Assembly (NCBI GenBank): GCA_914767715.1 | Contig: OU612075.1 | Location: 11,658,001 to 11,722,000, forward strand | Length of the DNA: 64,000 nt | Direction of reading: 5' to 3' | From: Membranipora membranacea | Taxonomy: Eukaryota > Bryozoa > Gymnolaemata > Cheilostomatida > Membraniporidae | In this document: positions 32,881 to 44,419 of the stretch, piece after piece | How the letters are laid out: the number at the start of each line of letters is the position of its first letter | Position numbering within the stretch: position 1 is the first letter of the stretch | Notes under the pieces: generated by a model | The model's database searches: none | Told to the model about the DNA's origin: nothing | What the model saw: the letters and a program-made list of their open reading frames with translations, nothing else | Program-made: the position numbers and the translations under genes

Positions 32881-33815
32881 TGAGTCTGAACCACAGTGCA
32901 GCATCACGCTTCACACCGCTTTGCAAGCTCCACAAGTAAATGATTAAGATAAATCAAGAAAGTAAATGTCAAGGCCCAACATAGCAGCATCTCGCTTCAC
33001 ACTGTTTAGGAACCATGACTTGGCCGGGCATAATTATGATTCTGATCCACAGTGCAGCATCACGCTTCACACCGCTTTGCAAGCTCCACAAGTAAATGAT
33101 TAAGATAAATCAAGAAAGTAAATGTCAAGGCCCAACATAGCAGCATCTCGCTTCACACTGTTTAGGAACCATGACTTGGCCGGGCATAATTATGATTCTG
33201 ATCCACAGTGCAGCATCACGCTTCACACCGCTTTGCAAGCTCCACAAGTAAATGATTAAGATAAATCAAGAAAGTAAATGTCAAGGCCCAACATAGCAGC
33301 ATCTCGCTTCACACTGTTTAGGAACCATGACTTGGCCAGGCATAATTATGATTCTGATCCACAGTGCAGCATCACGCTTCACACCGCTTTGCAAGCTCCA
33401 CAAGTAAATGATTAAGATAAATCAAGATAATCAATGTCAAGGCCCAACGGAGCAGCATCTTGCTTCACACTGTTTAGGAACCATGACTTGGCCGGGCATA
33501 ATTATGAGTCTGATCCACAGTGCAGCATCACGCTTCACACCGCTTTGCAAGCTCCACAAGTAAATGATTGAGATAAATCAAGAAAATATATGTCAAGGCC
33601 CAACAGAGCAGCATCTCGCATCACACTGTTTAGGAACCATGACTTGGCCGGGTATAATTATGAGTCTGATCCACAGTGCAGCATCACGCTTCACACCGCT
33701 TTGCAAACTTAGCTAGCAGGGAGTAGATAGCGTATGACATAAATTACAGTTCACTCTACAGTGCAGCATCACGCTTCACACCGCTTTGCAAACTTACTAG
33801 TTAAGCCATCAATCT
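32880..33815 (+). repeat. 156-base satellite array with two-part monomer
   Basis: The marker cagtgcagcatcacgcttcacaccg occurs at 32894, 33050, 33206, 33362, 33518 and 33674: exactly 156 apart each time. It occurs once more at 33759, 85 bases on. Within each monomer a related half-unit (agcagcatctcgcttcacactg) begins 86 bases after the first, giving an 86 + 70 dimer. Neighbouring copies differ at only a few positions. The final short spacing equals the half-unit, so the array ends in a half-monomer step. Confidence 0.92.
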
Positions 33816-34059
33816 GACATAAGGAGATCTGCAATAACATCAGGGAGGAGAACCTCACAGTTTTCAGAATCATCGAAGGTCTCCTCATCTGTCCAATATA
33901 CCCCAACATATACTGTTACTTTGCCTACTTTCCTTGCTCATGATTTTGTTTTGGTCATTCTATAGTTGTAAGCTGTAGGAACTCCATCATCTACCCAAAT
34001 CCAACTAATATCCTGCCCAAGAATTGATTTGGGATCATTGATAATGGAATGGGCCAGGT

Positions 34060-36488
34060 TCAATTTTTCTTCTGAAGTATCAGGGTCCAGTTCTGCTGTT
34101 TTCTGCTTGAAAGTGTCATGGCTATGACAAATTCACATACACTTTTAGAGAATCTCTTTCGATCTTTATCACTTTTCTGCTGGCTTCTTTCTTTCATGCG
34201 TTTCTGAATCTCAATCTTCACTACAGCAGCCTGTTCTATGGAACTCTTTTTTAGGACTCTACCATAGCTAATACATTTGCGCAATAAATTTTGTGAATCT
34301 GGTAAAGATTTGACCCTATCGTTTGTTTTGTTTATAGGGAATCCACCCTTGGCGGCAATGTAGCTATCGCTTGCATTGGGTGACTTTCTTTTTAAATTGT
34401 CTGTCAATCCTAATATAGTTTCATGATGTTGTCAGCTGGCGCATTTTCTCCTAGTAAAACCATATCAGGTTCCATATTTACAAATTTTCCCCCAGATAGA
34501 TAGTCTTTGAGTTGTCTTTTGACCAATACCAAAAACTCACTTCCTACAGCTTTGATCAAGTTCAATGTTTTACTATCAACCTCATACTCGAGCAGACGCT
34601 CATGCACTTTCATGCAGGAAGATCGAAATAACAAAAGCTGGCATCAAATAACAGTTCGGATGTTCTATCAGACTAACCAGTTTCTCTTCCATTTTTGTTA
34701 GGGGACAGAACTAGCTAAGTTGCTAAGGTCAGCCTTCCTATACATAGCTGTCATCCAGGGACCAGTCAAAACTTTGCCGAACAGGCCGCCAACAACCATT
34801 TCTCGTTGGATGATGGGTGATGAAAGATCATTTTTCATCGAGTTTTTGTACTGATCTCCTTTAGAACAGGTTGTAGTCAAATAATCAAGCAGTTCATCTT
34901 TGATATAGAAGAGGTTTCCAGCAAGTTCAAATAGGACATGGAATCTGTTACCTACATATCGCATCAGTAGCTTAGAATCAATGTTATGCAGGTCAAAGTA
35001 TCCCCTGATGCCTGCAGGATCTCCCTTCTCCTTGTACTTAAGTTTAGTAATGTTGTAAATTATTTTCACTAATGCAGCTTCTGTTCCAAGCAAATCACCC
35101 TTATAGCTTTTCTCAGCCTCATAGGTCTTACATGATTTTCGATAAGAGATGGATAGGCCGTCTAGGGGATGAAGATTACAATTTAAATCCAAAACATCAC
35201 GGACAACCCACTCTCCGATAGCTACTGAGACATTACTATTAACTTTAGCATGATCACTAAGAGTAGATGTTATTCGCTGTTTGATACCATCCAAAACCTC
35301 CTCTTGATTCAGATCTTTGGCTGCCGCATAAAATTTGGCAGCTTCACCCAAACATGACTTATGATGGTTCACGTAATGAATCGCTGCTTGGCCATCAATA
35401 GGTCTCACATCTAAGACACGAGCACCTACATCAGTCCAAACATGCACTTCATTGATGTGACAGCCTTGGTAAGATGTGGCGTCCCAGGCCAAATTGACAT
35501 GAGTAGAAGAAAGTATGGAGTCAACAACTTGCACCAATGAAACTGCACGCCTTTCATCAATGATATTTCTACTGGTGGATGTGGATGGTAGGTCTGACAG
35601 CTTTACTTTGAACAGGGTCTCTCCCAAATCTTTAATAACTCCGGGGATTTTCACTAGGGGCACGTGGTTCATCACGCAATTGAAAACACTCGGGCGCATA
35701 TCTTGAGTGTACAGACCACTATATTTAGTTTGAATGATAGGGTTTTCTTGCTCTTGTTGGATTTCTTTGATATGATCATTCAAATCCCCTATTACTAGTT
35801 CTAGGGCTTTAATTTGACCATCCACAGCTTTCAAACATTGTTTGCTATTAGATTTTGTGGCCTTCAAAGCTGCTGTAGACTGTTTGGCGGACAGTTTCTT
35901 CTCTAACTTATCTAATTTGCCAAGCAGGGTTTGAATTTCTGAATTTTTGAAGGATAAGCGGGCTCTGAGATCGGCAGTTGTCTTGGAATGACGTTGGCAG
36001 CATTTTTTGTATTTCTCCAGGGATGTGGTCACACTTACTAAGTGGGCTTGGAGTTGAGTGATTTTGTCGTTAGTATGACAAGTGCTTTGATGAACCTGGG
36101 ACTCGTGACGGCTTTCCACTCTCCTTGCACGACTGTTAGATGGGATGGCGATGGGGTTAGGGACAGATTGTACTGGAGTCTGGTGTGCAGTGTGTCCGAA
36201 ATCCTGCTCATAAAAATCCACCAGCTTCTTATTTACTGCTCTTACTCCTCTAGATTTGATCAATTTTGCATTTATTTCCAATACATCCAAAACTTTGTCC
36301 TCAGCGAGCACAAACCCAAGATCCCTGAAATGGCCGACAATAGTCTTACAGTTGTCCACCATCCTGCCCCGGTAACCATTGACCACTTTCATAATATGCC
36401 CATTTTTAATTTTAGATCGTGGGGTGAGATTCCGTGACTCATACTCCCCACCAGCCAGCACAAGTGCAGCATTATCATTAGATGCCAT
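34060..36488 (-). CDS. Large intronless transposase-like gene; 596-codon ORF plus broken C-terminal part
   Basis: The ORF 36488-34698 encodes 596 residues. Residues 1-100 are basic/mixed; about 140-250 are Gln/Lys/Leu-rich coiled coil; about 310-445 look like an RNase-H-type core: VNLAWDATSYQGCHINEVHV (Asp336) with two following strands, then TLSDHAKVN (Asp412) and CNLHPLD (437-443). Conserved-looking motifs near the end are YVGNRFHVLFELAGN and GLFGKVLTGPWMTAMY. After the stop, homologous-looking sequence goes on in shifted frames: ERLLEYEVDSKTLNLIKAVG and VKRQLKDYLSGGKF (34600-34480), then PNASDSYIAAKGGFPINKTN (about 34380-34320) and a basic tail to 34060. This order matches a multi-copy animal family I remember as transposon-like but cannot name. 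The C-terminal frameshifts suggest recent inactivation. Confidence 0.6.
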
Positions 36489-36499
36489 ACTATTGATTG

Positions 36500-37865
36500 A
36501 TATAATACTATCATAAAATAAATAATAATGCTAGGCTTAAAAGTGGAGTGAAACGAACGGCAAAAGTAGCGGAACAAAGCGAGCAACGTATTACAGAGCT
36601 TGATAATAAATTCAAGGTTCAGTCTAGAAAAGAATTCAAAACAGATCTTATTAACACGCTCAAATTTTCTTGACCATGACGATGGTGCATTATTATACTC
36701 AAGGTTTGCCATCTTCTGTTTAGGTACAGATGATGAAATTAGTCTACGAAACAATGCGCTGTACTGGCAAACTCTGCCTCTTGTTTTAAATAAAAATACC
36801 ATAATTATTCTGTTGTACTTACAATATATAAGGTTTCGGGTAGCAACGAGTCTATTGTCAAGATTAGGTTTGTATGTTCAGGTGTCTGTTTTGCAGGCTT
36901 GAATTGATATACGTTTGTCTAAAATGAGGAAACAATATGATTGTAAAAAAAAAAATTTTAAGTTTAATATATTAATATTAATATATATATATATATATTA
37001 TTTCCTAGCATACGCTGCCACACTCAATCAATTGAATTGATAATGAATGTGGCAGCATAAATCATATTGTTTATCCTTGATAGACAGTCACTCACAGTTA
37101 ACTAAACTACTGCTACTGCTGATGGTGAAGAAAGAAAAAAGTCAAGTCTTTCTCCATCTTCTTCTTTCCTAACAGTTGATGATAGAATTGCTGCCTCTAG
37201 TAGCTGGGTCTGACAGTCTCACAGATTGAGGTCTCCAACATGTGAGATGTTAATGCAAGGCCAATATATCAGAACACAAACAAAAGCAACCTTGCAATGT
37301 GACCATATCAATTGCCTGAGAAATAGACAACAAAGGAAATTTTTTTTTGAAAACATCACTTTCTTAAAATGACTCTAGCTTCACTATTTGTGCGTAAAAT
37401 ATCTTAGATGTATACATTTTTAGACTCACCAGACTCTAGAAAATCTCCCATCTTGCATGATGTATGACTTGCTATGCTTCAGAAAAAAGTTAGATGTTCT
37501 TGAATGAGAGCAAACTTTAAACACCTACCTTGTTTAGAAACCTTGATGCTAGAGGCCCACGAGACCTTAGGCTACCCAAATATATTTTCAGATAATCTCT
37601 AAGATGCTTCATTCTTGTTTTATTCAAGATTTACTGTGCCCATGTTTTGCTAAATAGCCGCGAGTGCTCAGGGACACATGCTTATATAAAATTTTGGCTC
37701 ATTTGAAAACTTAATACTGGAGTGTTTGCAGTGCCTATACAATAATTCTGAGCAAACCTCAAGTGTTCGATTACCTATAACTGTGAAAATATTGTAATAA
37801 TTTAGGCTGCTGCCAACTCAAAGATCAGACGCAATCAGTAACCACCTTTGTTTTTGTAGTTCTTT
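36500..37865. other. No gene seen; AT microsatellite
   Basis: A TA-rich run at about 36965-37000 ((ta)n after attaatatta). The open frame at 36802-36389 overlaps the start of the large ORF in another frame and is not supported. The stretch above 36490 would hold the promoter of the large ORF; no TATA or inverted repeat was recognised. Confidence 0.4.
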
Positions 37866-37869
37866 TAAG

Positions 37870-40800
37870 CTTAGCAGGAGAGAAACCAGAAACAAAAACG
37901 GTGGAGAATCCTCAGGCAGAGAGCATGATGGCATCAATAAAAAACAGACCATGACTCAGCTTACCTTTACTATATGATTGATGCAATCAATAAATTTATG
38001 ATTCCGCCATGCTGTACATCTGTCTTGAGCGCTGTATCCACTGAGCTATCATCATCTCCTATGTTGGTTGTGAATCGAAGGTTGTCCGTCTCTGATCTTT
38101 GGAACATCTTGACGATTCCTGCCGCTTCCATACTCCCACTGCTTCCTGAGAAGTTCCGATAGCATACACTAAGAGGCCAATTTATTCTTGCACGGGTATA
38201 ACTGTTGAGCTTCCCACAAGGACAGCACAACCTACAAATTAATTTCACATATTAAAGCAACGTCTAGCATTGGTTTTCTAAATGTCTCGTAGTTATGTTC
38301 CCTAAATCAAGGATGAAATAATTACTTCGTGCATTGAATCTTTTTTGAAGTCTAAGGGTTCGGCTAAATGCAATTATGTTTGTTCTCATGGCATAATCAG
38401 CTGTTTGGAAACATCAACAAGCAACCTCTAATAAGGAACCAAATGTACCAGTTTATATTTACCAGTGGACGAGTTATAAGAGTTGGCTCAACCTCAATCA
38501 CCAATAACGAGACATGCCCATATCATCTGCATCAGTGGTGCCTCCCAAGTCTTTCTCTCTACTTCTTTGAACCTTCATATCATCCATTGCAAACCCAGTC
38601 AGCTTTACACCCTCTGACCCCTCCATGGCTGAGAAACTCTCCTTATCATTTACCAAAATCTTTTTTTTTGTTACTACTTGTTCCAAGACATGATTGTTCA
38701 ACACTAACGGTGCAGGTGGAGCAGAACAGAATAAACAGAACGAGTTAAAACTTTAGAGAGGAAGGATTTGTCATGTTGGAATAAAGATGATATTCAAACT
38801 GAAATTTTCAAATTATACAAACTAAATTTCATATATTTGGACTAAAATTAGGTCTTGTGGAGTCATCTCCACAGGAGCATGAGTTTGACTGGCTTTTAGT
38901 TCTGCAGCATAATCTGGTAGGGTAATGTAGTAATTCATATCTGATGATTTCTGTATTTCTATATAAGAGAAAAAGGTCTCATTTTAGGTCATTTATATTG
39001 CTACATTATTAAAAGTTTTTTGAACAGGCCAGTCATAAGCATACAATTACACGTCACTGTACAAAGAAGACAACATAAAGTGCACTATCATCTCATCAAC
39101 AGCGCCCCATTGCAATCAAGATGTACCAAATAAAAATGAGAAAATAATCACCTTGTCCAAAGAATCTGGAGTTCCCCACAACTCGAAGACCTTATCCTCT
39201 GAGTTTTCGTAGTTGGCTGATTATCAGGGCATTCGTTGGCAAAACAATCAGAATGGGCAGAGCCAATATGAAAGGGTTTACCAAAAACATAATTTTGTTA
39301 TCTGACATACTAGACCAACTAATATCGAACACTGTATTATAGAAGCATTAAATGATTGTATTACACACATTAATATTTTTTCTTACCTCAATGATTAACA
39401 AGATAGCTGGGGGTTCCCCTATAGGAGGGGGGCGACTAATACAAGGTTTGTCAAGACAGGCTAGTTTGATGTAGTACGTGTTGTGTTTGCACATAGAAGT
39501 ACCACAATGTTTTCTAAGCTCAGTCACTCTACTAGCTCAACACATTAGATCATGCTCTCTTAATATTTATACTCACTTATTTTCTCTCTCTATAGTAATA
39601 ATGACAAGCGACGCATTGGCTGATGTAGTCTAAATAATTTACAGAGCTAAAACCTTAGATGTTCGAATAATACAATAGACAGAAAAGCTGTCTGCTCTTG
39701 GACCCAGGCAGCGCCATCATCGCAATGCTGCAGAGATAGTGTATGTCTCAAGTCTAACCTGCAAGCAGAGATCTGTACAGTTTGAACATTCCTAGGAAAA
39801 TTAAAAAAAAAAAATTACGTCATCAAGCAAAATAAATAAGAAATTGGCGAAGGTTCTATCTAGCATATGTGATAGGTGACGAGTTCGCTTGTGTAAAAAC
39901 ATTTTCCCAAATGGAATATTTATCAGACATCGCATTGAACTCAGAATACCTTTACATCACAATACACGTCAGCACTCGCCTATCTTCCAGTTCTGAAAAA
40001 ACCAGGGCTTCCGGGTCTCTCTTGTCTTGTCTTTGCCTTCTTGGTTGTTACTATGCATCTGATAAAAACAACAATAAATGATTAAATTTTATTGCTTATG
40101 TGTTACATTCAAGTTTATGTCAATCAGAGCGCACAGTGCAACATTTGTCATGTTGTTTATTGTTGGCACATTTTGGTATTGGGAATTAATACATGTGTGT
40201 GCTAAAGCTTCCGTAAACAAAGCATAAAGTACAACTCACACTGAAGTGCTCTCCTGTGCCACATCATCTTTGTACACCAGTAGTTTGCTGTTGCTGTTTA
40301 CACCACTGTAAATGATGAATGCTTGTTATTGTAGACCATAAGAAACAGCTCATCTGTGTGATGAAGAACAGGAAGACTGGACATTTGACCTTGACTCGCT
40401 GACATCAATAATATTTATTTAGTGATGTTGCGCTTATCACATATTATACATTTACTTGTCTGTTTATTTCAACAATGAAGGCATGTTGAGATATTTGAAA
40501 TAACATGTCACATCATTCTCTAAATGAGTAGGTAAATAACAAATACACATACCTCTCACAACCAGCAAGTCCTGTGATCGATTCTTTGGGCAGAAATTCC
40601 AAAACCGCCAAGTACTTAAATATATACATTTTTATTGCCGCGTTAACTTGGGGTCAATGGTACTCTCCAACATCCACCTCTTGTTTGCCCATGGCGTTCT
40701 TGTATACCCTTGGGGGGCCGGCACTGAGGAATAAGTCGTCTTCAAGTTCATAAGCGACGGGAGTGTGGCGGTTGGAACCGGGAGAGGGGTCAATGGAACA

Positions 40801-40900
40801 GATGGTGCTTCTGAATCTAAATCTGCTGGGCGGTGGCAGCAGCGGGGGCTTTCCTTGGGGACTTTGCATTAATGGACTTCGTGCCGTTGGGGGTACAATT
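37870..40900 (-). mobile_element. Myb/Mutator-like unit, copy 5 (degenerate)
   Basis: Reading leftward: a Myb C-terminal fragment (about 40720-40560, ENAMGKQEVDVGEY-like and AVLEFLPKESITGL-like pieces), a middle exon region (about 40330-40240), KKAK/EPEL-like remnants near 40000, an exon with NDKESFSAMEGSEGVKLTGF and AMDDMKVQRSREKDL (38700-38500), and a Mutator-like exon (38235-37970). The coiled-coil tail is reduced to a stub near 38860. Order and spacing follow copies 4 and 6, with internal deletions. Confidence 0.6.
37970..38235 (-). pseudogene. Mutator-like transposase exon, copy 5
   Basis: Continuous frame: LICRLCCPCGKLNSYTRARI, VCYRNFSGSSGSMEAAGIVK, then FTTNIGDDDSSVDTALKTDV. This is the cleanest SGSSGSMEA segment of the three copies and includes the preceding Cys pairs, which fit the cysteine cluster upstream of this motif in Mutator-like transposases. 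GDGDSS has become GDDDSS, and a one-base change just after it (HGGIINLL instead of YGGIIKKI) shifts the frame. Two other copies, at about 26.3 and 41.9 kb, give the intact GDGDS. Confidence 0.7.
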
Positions 40901-40955
40901 CATAAATTCACATTCGAACCATACAACAAATACAATTACAAATACAATTAACTTC

Positions 40956-41580
40956 TTAATCTCCGTCTGTCTTTGTAGACCTAGGTTGCCTGCCTGACCG
41001 AGTTACAGTAGGTAGGGTGGGTTGTAACTCTTCTGCCATAACACGGTTTCCCATACCAATTGACAAGACAGCTTCAGCATTAGTTGCCTCACTGATAGGG
41101 TTAAATGGCAACTCAATACTGGGTCCAGCTAGATTATCATTCACAATTTTAGTACTAGCATCCCTATCCGCATTAATATCTACTTGTAAATCAAGACTGG
41201 GATCAGCTAGATCATCACCCAATGTGTTAGTATCAACATCAATATCTGCGGGCAAATCAATACTGGGATCAGCTACATCATCCCTCAAAGCATTAGCATT
41301 AAGGTTACTTTCACCCATTATAGGTGTCTCAACCACTACAGTATTAGAGTAAAAGCTCACACCAGGATTAACAATAGGCACAATATCACACTCGTTGTCA
41401 CCTGTAGATTCAAAATACCACTCTAATGCAAGAGGCATTGAATTTCTGTAATAAAAACAAATTTACTGTACTTGAGCCTGTTTTAATCCGATAACTTTGA
41501 GTATGCGACTCACCATTATACAAAACAATTCCTTCATGATCAGCGTCAGTAGGGACTTTAACCCACACAATTTGTCCTGG
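40956..41580 (-). CDS. Retroelement polyprotein-like C-terminal exons
   Basis: A short exon near 41580-41515 reads PGQIVWVKVPTDADHEGIVL and ends at a gtgag donor. After an intron with a tattacag acceptor, a second exon (about 41446-40956) starts MPLALEWYFESTGDNECDIV, has an acidic repeat (DDVADPSIDLPADIDVD and variants) and ends VTRSGRQPRSTKTDGD at a stop. A G.IVWVK strand followed later by a basic RSGR tail is common at the end of retroelement integrases, but also occurs elsewhere. The acidic repeat is unusual. No integrase core lies upstream in the window. Uncertain. Confidence 0.4.
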
Positions 41581-41744
41581 TAATTATTATGGCAGATATT
41601 TAGCATGGTTTTTGATTCAACTTATGTAAAGCATCTTTGCAACATCTCAATCAACTTCAATACTTTTGGGATGACCCACCCAAGCAGAGAGCACAATGGC
41701 ATATCAATAGAAAACAGATCATGACTTACTTTGCTCACCTTCAC

Positions 41745-42055
41745 TTTATGATTGATGCAATCAATTTTCTTTATGATTCCGCCATACATACCTTACTTCT
41801 GTCTTTAGCGCTGTCTCCACCGAGCTATCACCATCTCCTATAAAGGATCTGTATCAAAGGCTATCCATCTCTGATCTTTGGAACACCTCGACAATTCCTG
41901 CCGCTTCCATCTCCTGCTGCTTCCTGAGGCTTTCCTATGGCAGACCATTTGGGTCAGGTTTTTCTGTCACGGGTTACAACTTTTTGTTTGGACAGAAAGG
42001 TCTAGACCTCTGCTGAGCTTCCCACAAGGACAGCACAAACTACAAATAGATTTCA
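41745..42055 (-). pseudogene. Mutator-like transposase exon, copy 6
   Basis: Read in changing frames: EMEAAGIVEVFQRSEMDSL, then IGDGDSSVETALKTEV with the canonical GDGDSS, then YGGIIKKIDCINHKVK at a gtgagc donor. The last motif matches the YG..I.KI.C.NH segment that follows the catalytic region in this family. At least two frameshifts separate the three parts. With copies 4 and 5, it allows the ancestral exon to be inferred column by column. Confidence 0.7.
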
Positions 42056-43548
42056 CATATAAAGCAACTTCTAGCATGGGTTTTCTAAATGTCTTGTAGT
42101 TGTGTTCTCTAGATCAAGGAAGACATAATTATTACTTCATACTTTGAATCTTTATTTATGTCTAAGGGTAAGGCTCAATGCAATGATGTCTGTTCTCATG
42201 TTCTCATTGTATAATCAGCTGTTATGAAACAATCACAAGCAACCTCTAATAAGGAAACAAATGTACCAGATTTACCAGTGGACGAGTGGCCAAGGTTCAT
42301 TTCGCCCAAACCTCCATCACCAATAACGGCGACTTGCCACCTACCATCTGTATTAGGGGTGTCTGCCAAGTCTTTCTCTCCACTTCTTCGAACCTTCATA
42401 TCATCCACTGCAAACCCAGTCAGCTTTATACCCTCTGACTCCTCTATGGTCGAGAATCTGTCCTTATTATTGACTAGAAAAATAAAACATTTTTTAATTT
42501 CTCGATCTGTGCAGTGTCTGGAACATTCCTAGAAAAGATTCATATAAAAATTACATCACCAAGCAAAATAAATTTAAGAAATTGGCAAAGATGCTATCCA
42601 GCATAAGTGCTAGGTCATGAGTTAGCTTGTGCAAGAACATTTTCATGATTGGAATCTTTATCAGACAATGCACTGTACTCGGAATTTCTTTTTATCACAA
42701 TACATGTCCACACTCACCTGTCATCCAGCTAAGAAATGACCAGGGCTTCCAGGCCTCTCTGAGACAACTCAGGCTCTATCTTTGCCTTCTTGCCTTCTTG
42801 CCTTCTTGGTATCTGAAACAATCAACAATAAATGATTCAATTTTATAACTAATGTGTGACATAAGAGTATATGTCGATCAGAGTGTTCAAAGGTATACTA
42901 ATTACTTGCAATCTTATTCTTTGTTGGTACATTTTGGTATTGTAGTTTTACACCTGTATGTAGTGAAGCTTTGATAAACAAAATATGAAGGACAACTCGC
43001 ATTGACTTGTTCTCTGACGCCACATCATCTTCGTGCACCAGTCTTATTTCGTTGCTGTTTGCACCACTATATTTAAGTGATAAATGCAATATACTTGTTA
43101 TTGTAAACCATAAGAAACAGCTCAGCTGTGTAATGAAGAACAGGAAGACTGGATATTTGACCATGACTCGCTGACATCAATAATATTTATTAAGTGATAT
43201 TGCGCTTATCACGCATTACCCTATAGGAGTTTAGTTTTCGCGGCATTTAGGATTTGCTTCGATTTGCCTAAGTAGCGAATGCTGTTGCTGTTTACACCAC
43301 TATAAATGATAAATGTAAAATACTTGTAATTGCTGACCAAAAGAAACAGCTCAGCTGTGTGATGAAGGACAGGAAGACTGGATATTTGACCTTGACTTGT
43401 AGACATCAATAATATTCATTGAGCGAGATTATACATTTACGTGTTTCCTGTTCCATTTCATAAAGACGGCATGTTGATATATTTTAATTGACAAGTCACA
43501 TTCATATTGAGTAGGTAAATACCGTACGTATTAAAAATTAGACATACC

Positions 43549-43910
43549 TCCCACAACCAGGAAGTCCTGTGAGTGATTCTTGGGGCAGAAATTCTAAAAC
43601 CGCTGAGTACTTCGCCCTAACGGTACTCCCCGACTCTACACCTCCTGTTTGCCCTATTGCCTTCTTGTGTGCCCTGACAGCCACACACGCTTTGGATTTT
43701 AGATGAGTCCATTTCTCAATAACCTTTTTCACAGTCATTCGCCTCTGGATTTACGGCATTAACTGCGGCCGTAATACGAAGCCACAACCTCTCCCTGTCC
43801 TCAAATGTCCAGGTGTTGGCAAAACCTTTAACACGCTTTCTGTGTACAGGCTTTATCATCTCTATCAAGGCCCACACTTCCGCTTCACTGAAGGTTTTCT
43901 CCCGTGGCAT
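43549..43910 (-). pseudogene. Myb/SANT-like DNA-binding exon, copy 6
   Basis: Starts MPREKTFSEAEVWALIEMIK right after a tttcttag acceptor and ends PQESLTGLPGCGR at a gtatgt donor. Core: KRVKGFANTWTFEDRERLWL, ITAAVNAVNPEAN, then in a shifted frame MTVKKVIEKWTHLKSKACVA and QTGGVESGSTVRAKY. This is the full extent of the Myb/SANT-like domain with its usual G-rich link and conserved GLPG end. Copy 4 has two more bases (at) at the NPEAN junction, so a 2-base deletion broke this copy. With that exception the exon is intact. Confidence 0.75.
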
Positions 43911-44419
43911 CTAAGAAATGACGATAAATCATGTTTGTGCTACGCCACATGGTAATTGTTCAGTCCGCTACCTGGCTTAAATATCCTCCACGTTTAATAA
44001 GGATAATGTTTATGTTGAAACGCGCTTCTATAACTCAGTGAAGTCGGAGTCATATCATATAAAGCGGTATTGCTATACTATACTATTTTCCATATAATAA
44101 ATTTAACAACATACTCAAGTCAACACTATAAAAAAACCCAGCAGTAGCAGTTTTACATATTATGAAAAATCCACACTGTATGAAATGAATCATTGTCAGG
44201 GAATTTATTGAGACACAGCTTAGCAAATAGAGCTGTTGGAATCTATTTTTTAGTACAGTATAATGTTATGACGAGAAAAGGAAGAATTAGCGTTAATCAC
44301 GTCTTAGCAATAATAGTAATAACCTTTTATATAAGTTAATAAATAACATATCTACTTTCTATCAGTCTCGAATTTAGTGTTTTTTCTTCATCAATCAGAT
44401 CTCATCAGTGAGTTAGAGT

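Larger units (their letters stand above)
41640..44415 (-). mobile_element. Myb/Mutator-like unit, copy 6 (near full-length)
   Basis: Co-linear with 25.95-29.19 kb: shared 5' non-coding block (44415-43925), Myb exon (43910-43549), middle exons (about 43080-42730), the exon with AMEESEGIKLTGFAVDD and DMKVRRSGEKDLADTPN (42480-42290), and a Mutator-like exon (42055-41745). The coiled-coil tail is deleted near 42500-42530. A second, shorter copy of the middle-exon region (43221-43409) sits between the Myb exon and the normal one, so this copy also has an internal duplication. Confidence 0.65.

Noticed and set aside
32880-33815. Regularly spaced repeat resembling a CRISPR array
   Set aside because: The repeat is the whole 156-base monomer with no unique spacers, and the context is an animal genome.
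36389-36802. 137-codon minus-strand ORF upstream of the large ORF
   Set aside because: It overlaps the large ORF's start in another frame and has no recognisable motif.
41017-41352. 111-codon plus-strand ORF
   Set aside because: Antisense shadow of the acidic repeat in the polyprotein-like tail.
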